A program made the translations under genes and the position numbers. Shown in pieces: positions 1 to 5,472 of a stretch of DNA of 8,121 nt (positions are counted from its first letter, which is position 1; each line of letters starts with the position of its first letter). Under the pieces are notes generated by a model. It was given only the letters and a program-made list of their open reading frames with translations, had not been told where the DNA came from and did not search any database. The DNA is from Verrucomicrobiota bacterium (lineage in GTDB: Bacteria > Verrucomicrobiota > Verrucomicrobiia > Chthoniobacterales > UBA10450). The stretch lies in the NCBI GenBank assembly GCA_003218785.1, contig QHOM01000088.1:1-8121 (forward strand). Reading direction: 5' to 3'.

Positions 1-54
1 GAATAAATGTCAGAGATTTTGCTCGAAAAACGGGCCGCTGTCATCTGCTAAGTT

Positions 55-89
55 CGTTTCTGCCAAAAAAAATCTGCCTTTTTGAAACG
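55..89 (-). terminator. Possible weak terminator hairpin after rimO
   Basis: Just past the rimO stop codon, read on the minus strand, CGTTTC (89-84) can pair with GAAACG (60-55). The intervening bases offer an A5/T-rich extension, and the interior holds a run of eight T. GGCAG occurs twice here. The T run lies inside the hairpin rather than after it, so this is not a canonical Rho-independent terminator. The rest of 1-97 shows no gene that I can support. Confidence 0.22.
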
Positions 90-97
90 ATCGGTTT

Positions 98-1534
98 TTA
101 GGCCAGAAGATCGTATCCGCGGCTCCCAGTGATCCTGCGCCAAACGAATTCGCCAACCGGCGCCGCCTTAGATAAAACCACGCAGGCGTCGACATCAGGC
201 GCGTCCGCTTCGGTACGGGCGATATACGGCTGATCAATCAATAATTTCAGCCCGCTTCCAACTTTTTCGCGGGCTATTTCATAGGCGGTCTGTTGCTGGA
301 TCGACATGGCCGCCCGGTAGCGTGCGTTTTTGACCTTCGCGGTGATTTGGTTCGGCATTTTCGCCGCACGCGAGCCCTCCTCCTGTGAATATTTGAATAT
401 CCCGAGCCGTTCGAATCGAGTCCGCAGAATAAAACCGAGCAGACTCTCAAATTCCGCTTCTGTTTCTCCAGGAAATCCGACGATGAAAGTCGTGCGCAAG
501 GCAACCCCAGGAATTCCGGCGCGCAATTTATCGATCAAATTCTCGATGTGTGAGCGCGCTGTTTCTCGCCGCATGCGCCCCAACACCGCGTCCTCAATGT
601 GCTGCAAGGGAATATCGATGTAACGCGCCACCTTATCGCATTCTGCGATCGTCTCAATCAATTCGTCACTCCAATGCGCGGGGTGCGTATAAAGCAGGCG
701 CACCCAGAATTCGCCGTCGATCTTTTGAATCTCACGAAGCAATTCAGCAAGGGTCGGTCCTCGCGCGGAGTCAAGCGGCTGACGCGGTCCTGCTTTCTGC
801 CTCCACAAATCCATCCCGTAATACGTTGTATCCTGGCTGATCAAATTGATTTCGCGGACGCCTTCGCTGACGAGTCCCCGAATTTCCGCAAGAACCGATT
901 GGGGAGACCGGCTACGGTGTTTTCCCCGCATTTGCGGAATCACGCAAAAACTGCATGGATGATTGCAGCCTTCGGCAATCTTTACGTAAGCGGAATGTGC
1001 TGGGGTAAGCCTGAAGCGCGGCGTGTCGTAATCGGGAATGTAAGTTGGCCGCTTTGTAACAAAGTTGTAGACGCCATCGGTGATTGCAGCCGCACTCATG
1101 TTGGCCTCGAACCAGCCGGGATCACCGATCCCGGCTACAACTCGCTCAATGATTTCTCCAAGCTGACCGACCTGGTCCAGTCCGATGAACGCGTCCACCT
1201 CAGGAAGGGATTGGCGCAGTTCATTCGCGAACCTTTGTGACATACAGCCGCTCACGATCAGTTTTTGATTCGGTCGCCTGTTTAGGCCGCACCGCTGATG
1301 CGCTTCCAGAATCGCTTCGATCGATTCTTCCTTGGCTGAATCGATGAATGCGCATGTGTTTACTACCAGGACGTCAGCCTCCTCTGCACGCGAGCTAATT
1401 TTCATTCCACACTTCAGAACACTGCCCAGCATGATCTCCGCATCGACGAGGTTCTTGGCACAGCCGAGGCTGATCATGGCAACCTCGAGCGGAAGGCGTG
1501 CGCGCCGCGCCGAAGCCCGGCAAGGGCGGGTCAT
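98..1534 (-). CDS. rimO: Ribosomal protein S12 methylthiotransferase RimO (radical SAM)
   Basis: RimO adds a methylthio group to a conserved aspartate of ribosomal protein S12, using two 4Fe-4S clusters and S-adenosylmethionine. It acts in the cytoplasm. In the full open frame (509 codons from 1627), the N-terminal MTTase domain has its three cluster cysteines at 56 (SLGCAKN), 92 (NTCAF) and 128 (SGCMSQ). The radical SAM motif CNHPCSFC is at 221-228. ISQDTTYYG (263-271) and the C-terminal TRAM domain with ADAPDVD (474-480) favour RimO over MiaB. Typical members have about 430-450 residues. I prefer the ATG at 1534 (478 aa) for three reasons: codons 1-31 match nothing in the family, most of them lie on a dispersed repeat, and a weak purine-rich stretch (GAGAGATAAAGAG) precedes 1534. 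An ATG at 1477 has GAGG upstream but would remove the first beta strand. A 13-residue insert lies at about 279-291. It is the last gene of the ftsK-rodZ-rimO group. Confidence 0.95.
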   Translation of the reverse strand: MTRPCRASARRARLPLEVAMISLGCAKNLVDAEIMLGSVLKCGMKISSRAEEADVLVVNTCAFIDSAKEESIEAILEAHQRCGLNRRPNQKLIVSGCMSQRFANELRQSLPEVDAFIGLDQVGQLGEIIERVVAGIGDPGWFEANMSAAAITDGVYNFVTKRPTYIPDYDTPRFRLTPAHSAYVKIAEGCNHPCSFCVIPQMRGKHRSRSPQSVLAEIRGLVSEGVREINLISQDTTYYGMDLWRQKAGPRQPLDSARGPTLAELLREIQKIDGEFWVRLLYTHPAHWSDELIETIAECDKVARYIDIPLQHIEDAVLGRMRRETARSHIENLIDKLRAGIPGVALRTTFIVGFPGETEAEFESLLGFILRTRFERLGIFKYSQEEGSRAAKMPNQITAKVKNARYRAAMSIQQQTAYEIAREKVGSGLKLLIDQPYIARTEADAPDVDACVVLSKAAPVGEFVWRRITGSRGYDLLA

Positions 1535-1565
1535 TGGCTCTTTATCTCTCACACGGGAACTTGCG

Positions 1566-1614
1566 CTTGGCATGGCCAAGTCTCCGCCAGCAGCTGACAC
1601 GGCTGCCACTACAG
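1566..1614. repeat. Degenerate copy of dispersed palindromic element at rodZ/rimO junction
   Basis: The reverse complement of 1588-1614 matches 3262-3288 at 23 of 27 positions, and all four differences are transitions. Next to this arm is a perfect hairpin, CTTGGC (1566-1571), loop ATG, GCCAAG (1575-1580). This repeats the layout of the ftsK copy, an arm followed by a short hairpin with a 3-nt loop. The second terminal arm of the ftsK copy is not recognisable here, so this copy looks truncated or decayed. It falls within codons 5-21 of the long rimO open frame, which suggests that those codons are really intergenic. Confidence 0.6.
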
Positions 1615-1633
1615 CGGGCGAATTCATGGGGCG

Positions 1634-2572
1634 CTAATCGACTGTTACGGCTTCGTCGTCCTCTTCCAGCGGCTTACCATTTTTCATGATCTCAACGGCG
1701 TCGCGATCGAGAACGCGAATCGAGACATGCTTGGCCCGAAACTCCACCGGGCCGTCCGCGGGGGAAATCCAGCGTTCAAATGCGGGATTTTCAGTTCCTT
1801 CGCCGACGGTGACCTTAACGTAAGTTCGTTTTAGTGCACGAACAGTGACGTGATTTGGCGCGCTTGATTCTGTCGGCGATGAATTCGATTCCGCCTGCGC
1901 CTTTGTGAGGTCCTCTCGACGCACAGGCTTGGCTCGACGCACTTCCGGCTCACTTGGCGCTGCCGACGCCGCCGCAACCGCTTTTTGCACGATCGTTGGT
2001 GCGGGCGACACGGACGGTGCAATCGTTGGCGCAGATGCCACACTCTTCGCAGGCGTCTCAGTCGTCGCCGGAGAGGCAGGCGCAGAGGTCGGGAGCGAGG
2101 AAGGGCTTGGCGAAACTTGTGCAGTGGACTGCGCGTGCCCCGGCGCGAGCCGCTGCACATTGAGAACTAATTTCATTACCGAAAAGCCGATTATCAACAC
2201 CACGATGCCAAAAATGAGCGGCATCGGCGAGACGCGATCGCCGCTGGAACGGCTCGCGCGACGGTGAACGACCGGAGCGCTGACTGGCTTGGGAGGAGGA
2301 CTGTCCTGAAGGTACGAGTAGCCATCGACTGTGACGCGTTCAGAATCTTCAAAAGCGTCGAGATACGGCGTCACATCGACATCCAAAAATTTTCCGTAGA
2401 TCACTAAGAAACCTTTCGCGTACGCCAGGCTTGGAAACTGCGAAAAATCGTCCGCCTCAATTTCCGCCAGTCGAGCCTGACGAATCTTGGTCATCCGAGC
2501 TGCTTCATCGAGCGTAAGATTTCTCGCTCGCCTCGCCTCCTGAAATTTTTTCCCAAGACCCTCGATTGTCAT
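1634..2572 (-). CDS. RodZ-like helix-turn-helix membrane protein
   Basis: This is a 312-residue predicted bitopic inner-membrane protein. Residues about 5-72 form a Cro/XRE-type helix-turn-helix of the HTH_25 kind found in RodZ, with LGKKFQEARRARNLTLDEAA, then IEADDFSQFP, then YAKGFLVIYGKFL. One membrane segment lies at about 117-138 (PMPLIFGIVVLIIGFSVMKL). A low-complexity Ala/Pro/Ser/Thr linker spans about 145-240. A beta-rich C-terminal domain resembling DUF4115 spans about 242-302. This is the RodZ layout: the cytoplasmic HTH binds MreB and the periplasmic part contacts the elongation machinery. The similarity is architectural, so a RodZ role is inferred. The start ATG lies 15 bases after the ftsK stop with no clear Shine-Dalgarno, which suggests translational coupling. 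HTH-transmembrane genes of this type are also known near ftsK/spoIIIE and rimO in Firmicutes. Confidence 0.85.
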   Translation of the reverse strand: MTIEGLGKKFQEARRARNLTLDEAARMTKIRQARLAEIEADDFSQFPSLAYAKGFLVIYGKFLDVDVTPYLDAFEDSERVTVDGYSYLQDSPPPKPVSAPVVHRRASRSSGDRVSPMPLIFGIVVLIIGFSVMKLVLNVQRLAPGHAQSTAQVSPSPSSLPTSAPASPATTETPAKSVASAPTIAPSVSPAPTIVQKAVAAASAAPSEPEVRRAKPVRREDLTKAQAESNSSPTESSAPNHVTVRALKRTYVKVTVGEGTENPAFERWISPADGPVEFRAKHVSIRVLDRDAVEIMKNGKPLEEDDEAVTVD

Positions 2573-2587
2573 CGCACGAAATGCAGG

Positions 2588-5059
2588 CTAAACGGCGGCG
2601 TCGAGATCGACCAGAATCTCGCGTGGTTTCGCGCCTTCGCCGGGACCCAAAATACCGCGCTGCTCCAGAATATCAACGATGCGCGCAGCGCGCGTGTAAC
2701 CAAGTCGCAACCGGCGCTGAAGTAAAGAAGTGGAAGCGCGTTTTTCCTGTCGAATGATCTCGAGACATTTTTCGACCAGCTCCTCGTCTTCGTCAGTCAC
2801 TTCTTCCTCCGGCGTCACGGGAGATTGAAGCTTCTCATGCATCGTCGCGTCAAAAGCAGGGGTGCTTTGGGCAGCAACAAATTCAACCAGACGGTGAATT
2901 TCATCGTCGGTTACGAGAACGCCTTGCGCACGAATGAGGCGTGAAGCGCTTGGCGGGAGATAGAGCATGTCCCCCTGCCCGAGTAAACGGTCGGCACCGT
3001 TTTCGTCGAGAATCACACGACTGTCGATCTTGGACGCTACTTGGAATGCAATACGGCTGGGAATATTCGCCTTGATTACGCCGGTGACGACATCCGCGCG
3101 CGGCGTTTGCGTCGCGACAATCAGATGAATGCCAGCCGCGCGAGCCATTTGCGTGATGCGCGCGATCGCGGTCTCAACGTCGGCTGGTGAGGTCTGCATT
3201 AAATCGGCCAGTTCGTCGATGACGACCACGATATAGGAAATCTTGTCAGGAATTTGAACCTCTGTGGTGGCAGCCGTGCCGGCTACTGCGTTCGCAAACT
3301 TTGCAGGCGACACGCCTGCCTCTACAGGCTCGTCACCAAGCTCTCCATCTTTCTTTTTAACCGGACGTGCATTGAAACCGACGATGTTACGTACGCCAAC
3401 GCGGGCAAAAATTTTGTAGCGCCGCTCCATCTCATCAATCAACCAGCGCAGAGCAAGCAGAACTTTCTTTGGATCGGTTACGATCGGGAAGGCAAGATGC
3501 GGCAGCGAATCATAAGACTGCATCTCCACCACTTTCGGATCGATCATGATGAAGCGCAGTTCTTCCGGCGTAAACCGGAAAAGCATGCTGGCGATTAGCG
3601 CGTTAATACAAACGCTTTTGCCGCTCCCAGTCGTTCCCGCCACCAGCAGATGGGGCATTTGCGCTAGGTCGGTGATGATGGCTTTGCCGTAAACGTCCTT
3701 GCCCAGCGCAAGCGGAATTTTTGCATGTCCTTTCGCTGCCTCCCAGTCGGGCGATTGCAAGAGTTCCCGCAGTTTCACTGTCACTTTTCGGGTGTTCGCA
3801 AGCTCGATGCCCACAGTGTCTTTTCCGGGAATCGGCGCGAGAATGTTAATGCGCTCTGCGCGCGTCGCTCGAGCAAGGTCACGCTCCAAGCTCACGATCT
3901 TGTCCACGCGAACGCCCTTCGCTGGATACACTTCGTAGCGCGTAATAGTCGGCCCTTTCGTGATGTCACCCGGCGCCACTGCTATGCCGAACTGCGCCAG
4001 CGTATCAATCAAGATTTGCTGGACATGTTCGAGTTCCGCGGGATCGGCAGCGGCGCGCCCCTCCAAATTGTGTTCGTCGAGTAAATCCACTCCGGGGAGC
4101 ACATAATTTTCGGATTTCCATGCGCGACTTGTCAGACTCGGCGCCGGCTTCGTTTTCTCTTCGCTGACGCGCAATTCGGCGAGAGACGGTTTTCGACGAG
4201 CCGGCAGATGCTCACTTGGCAAGGCAGTTGTATCGACCACCTTCGGTTTCGGCCGATCTACGAGTTCGTCCGGCGAAACAATCGGCCCCGCCGGTTCCGG
4301 AATGGACCTGCCTTTTTTTCTTAGCTGCTTTTCGAGTAATCGCCGCTGTTTCGCGAGCTGTTTTTCACTGATCTCCAATTGTTGCTTGAGATCGGACCTG
4401 CGAAGTCTGCGACGCAATCGCCATTCCTGCACTCTTACATTGGCACGCCGGGTGGCGGCAACCGTCTCGCGAATAAGATATATCGGACGCAGTCCAGTCA
4501 CCAAAATCAGCGTCGTCGCATAGATTCCAATCAAGAGAATAACCGAGCCGACCTGGCCGAGAGCGTTGCGGAGCAAACCGTGATGTTCATCGGCGAACCG
4601 ATAGCCAACCCAGCCGCCTGGTCCTTGGATGTTGAACGCGGCATGCCAGCCACGCAAATGGTACGGTTGCACATGCAGCAAACACGCACCCGACATGATA
4701 AAAAGAATGATCCATGCCAATCGCGGCGTCACGCGCAGGCCCGGGTAAAACAGTTTCGCGGCGCCAAATCCGAGCAGAATTGCGGCCAAAAGGTACGCGC
4801 CCGCGCCGATTAATTGATAGCAAATCCCTGCGACAACCGCGCCGACTGGTCCGATGAAATTTTGCGCGGGGTGATTCGATGGTGAAATGTTGCTAAACCA
4901 GATCCAGGACGGCACGTCCTTTGGCGTATAGGAGATGAGCGCGAAAAACAGCAATGTGCCGACGAAAAGCAGAACGAGGGCGAAGACTTCGTTCCAAGCG
5001 TTGTGTCTGTCCGTGCGAGCCACCGCGTCTGATAGTAATCCGATGGCCGCTTCTTTCAA
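2588..5059 (-). CDS. ftsK: DNA translocase FtsK/SpoIIIE
   Basis: This 823-residue septal DNA pump moves chromosome termini during division. Four hydrophobic segments (about 24-45, 69-104, 114-130, 168-190) form the N-terminal membrane domain. A basic, coiled-coil-prone stretch (about 203-250) and a short variable linker follow. The alpha/beta/gamma motor begins near 319 (YVLPGVDLL). Walker A GTTGSGKS is at 475-482 and Walker B IVVVIDELADL at 610-620. MARAAGIHLIVATQ (638-651) and IPSRIAFQV (666-674) are typical family blocks. The C-terminal winged-helix gamma domain (about 755-818) would read KOPS-type sites and contact XerD. Residues 578-600 are an extra segment made by an in-frame palindromic repeat. 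The start is TTG at 5059: a TGA lies immediately upstream in the same frame and no ATG occurs before the first membrane segment. GTG at codon 13 is an alternative. It is the first gene of its operon, and no clear Shine-Dalgarno is visible. Confidence 0.96.
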   Translation of the reverse strand: MKEAAIGLLSDAVARTDRHNAWNEVFALVLLFVGTLLFFALISYTPKDVPSWIWFSNISPSNHPAQNFIGPVGAVVAGICYQLIGAGAYLLAAILLGFGAAKLFYPGLRVTPRLAWIILFIMSGACLLHVQPYHLRGWHAAFNIQGPGGWVGYRFADEHHGLLRNALGQVGSVILLIGIYATTLILVTGLRPIYLIRETVAATRRANVRVQEWRLRRRLRRSDLKQQLEISEKQLAKQRRLLEKQLRKKGRSIPEPAGPIVSPDELVDRPKPKVVDTTALPSEHLPARRKPSLAELRVSEEKTKPAPSLTSRAWKSENYVLPGVDLLDEHNLEGRAAADPAELEHVQQILIDTLAQFGIAVAPGDITKGPTITRYEVYPAKGVRVDKIVSLERDLARATRAERINILAPIPGKDTVGIELANTRKVTVKLRELLQSPDWEAAKGHAKIPLALGKDVYGKAIITDLAQMPHLLVAGTTGSGKSVCINALIASMLFRFTPEELRFIMIDPKVVEMQSYDSLPHLAFPIVTDPKKVLLALRWLIDEMERRYKIFARVGVRNIVGFNARPVKKKDGELGDEPVEAGVSPAKFANAVAGTAATTEVQIPDKISYIVVVIDELADLMQTSPADVETAIARITQMARAAGIHLIVATQTPRADVVTGVIKANIPSRIAFQVASKIDSRVILDENGADRLLGQGDMLYLPPSASRLIRAQGVLVTDDEIHRLVEFVAAQSTPAFDATMHEKLQSPVTPEEEVTDEDEELVEKCLEIIRQEKRASTSLLQRRLRLGYTRAARIVDILEQRGILGPGEGAKPREILVDLDAAV
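3262..3327. repeat. 66-bp palindromic element inserted in frame within ftsK
   Basis: The ends CTGTGGTGGCAG (3262-3273) and CTGCCTCTACAG (3316-3327) are inverted repeats matching at 10 of 12 positions. Inside are a perfect 7-bp hairpin, GCAGGCG (3303-3309), loop ACA, CGCCTGC (3313-3319), and a smaller one, GCCG (3273-3276), loop TGC, CGGC (3280-3283). The length is 22 codons exactly. It encodes residues 578-600 of FtsK (Ala/Val/Thr-rich, no charged catalytic residues), where family members normally have only a short loop between GFN and Walker B. A related copy lies at 1566-1614. I see no clear target-site duplication. Confidence 0.65.
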
Positions 5060-5080
5060 TCATTTGTAGCGGTGCAGGGT

Positions 5081-5180
5081 ACGGGCATGTTGCCTGACTA
5101 ATTCAGCAGGCGGAAGCCCGTCCGGCCCACAGACCATTCGCCGCAGCGAATCCGTCCGTGGCGGCGAAGTCCGGGCTCCG
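5081..5180. other. Structured intergenic region between divergent operons
   Basis: The gap between ftsK (5059) and the lipoprotein gene (5240) has no supported gene but dense inverted repeats. ACGGGC (5081-5086) pairs with GCCCGT (5116-5121) around an inner GCCTG/CAGGC stem (5092-5096 with 5107-5111). AGCCCG (5115-5120) can instead pair with CGGGCT (5172-5177), extended by CGG/CCG across a one-base bulge. Inside that larger loop, TTCGCCGC (5137-5144) pairs with GCGGCGAA (5161-5168), or ATTCGC (5136-5141) with GCGAAT (5146-5151). The two outer pairings exclude each other. The region should also hold both divergent promoters, but I found no convincing -35/-10 pair. It could be another dispersed repeat or a leader structure. 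Confidence 0.45.
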
Positions 5181-5200
5181 GATTGGACTGCTTTGGTCTT

Positions 5201-5230
5201 GCACGACAGGCGAGCCGCCTATTACTGTGC
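5201..5230. repeat. Possible third, decayed copy of the palindromic element
   Basis: A short hairpin, AGGCG (5208-5212), loop AGC, CGCCT (5216-5220), is flanked by GCAC (5201-5204) and GTGC (5227-5230). The 14 bases 5207-5220 match 3304-3317 of the ftsK element at 12 positions, including both stem halves. The larger 27-bp arm is absent. The match is short and could be chance. Confidence 0.3.
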
Positions 5231-5239
5231 CAGCTCACT

Positions 5240-5458
5240 ATGACTGTTCTCTTTCGCCAGATAATCGTAGCTGTCTCGATCGGCATGGTGCTGTTTTGTG
5301 CATCATGCGAAAAACATCGCCTCGGCGAAATGCCGGAAGTCCAAAGGGAACAGAGCGATCCGGCAAAAAGAGTTTGGCCCGAAGGGAGCGAAATGAAATC
5401 TGAAAAATCCGCATCCTCACCGACGCCGGCCGAATTTTTTCCACACCAACCTCGTTAG
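5240..5458 (+). CDS. Small predicted lipoprotein ahead of peptide transporter
   Basis: This is a 72-residue protein with an N-terminal hydrophobic segment (about residues 5-21, VLFRQIIVAVSIGMVLFCAS) ending at a cysteine, Cys23, in FCASCEKH. This resembles a type II signal peptide, although the -3 residue is Cys rather than the usual Leu. The mature part of about 50 residues is hydrophilic and charged, rich in Glu, Lys, Ser and Pro, and has no domain that I recognise. The open frame extends upstream to an ATG at 5183. I chose 5240 because it puts the signal peptide at the N-terminus and because the upstream part overlaps a repeat-like hairpin. No strong Shine-Dalgarno precedes it. The stop is 14 bases before the transporter start, so the two are probably co-transcribed and the lipoprotein may be an accessory of the transporter. 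Function unknown. Confidence 0.6.
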   Translation: MTVLFRQIIVAVSIGMVLFCASCEKHRLGEMPEVQREQSDPAKRVWPEGSEMKSEKSASSPTPAEFFPHQPR

Positions 5459-5460
5459 GC

Positions 5461-5467
5461 AAAGGAG
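5461..5467 (+). promoter_or_regulatory. Ribosome binding site of the peptide transporter
   Basis: AAAGGAG lies 5 bases before the ATG at 5473. It is the only strong Shine-Dalgarno in the window and fixes the transporter start. Its strength suggests that the transporter is translated independently of the small gene upstream. Confidence 0.8.
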
Positions 5468-5472
5468 ATCAC

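Noticed and set aside
10..237. 75-codon minus-strand open frame across the rimO 3' end
   Set aside because: Most of it lies in another frame of the RimO TRAM domain; no start signal and no homology that I recognise.
599..1240. 213-codon open frame on the plus strand opposite rimO
   Set aside because: It is antisense to conserved RimO motifs, including the radical SAM cysteines; its translation shows no recognisable domain, so it is a shadow.
1831..2267. Arg-rich and Ala/Gly-rich open frames on both strands over the rodZ linker
   Set aside because: They arise from the GC-rich low-complexity Ala/Pro linker of the RodZ-like protein read in other frames.
3725..4084. 119-codon plus-strand open frame inside ftsK
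   Set aside because: It overlaps the conserved FtsK motor domain on the opposite strand and its product resembles no known family.
5199..5225. TTGCAC...TATTAC as a promoter for the lipoprotein gene
   Set aside because: Spacing is 15 bases, the -35 match is poor, and it overlaps a hairpin; not strong enough to call.
5098..5286. 62-codon minus-strand open frame in the divergent intergenic region
   Set aside because: Arg-rich product from inverted-repeat DNA, overlapping the lipoprotein gene on the other strand; no start signal.
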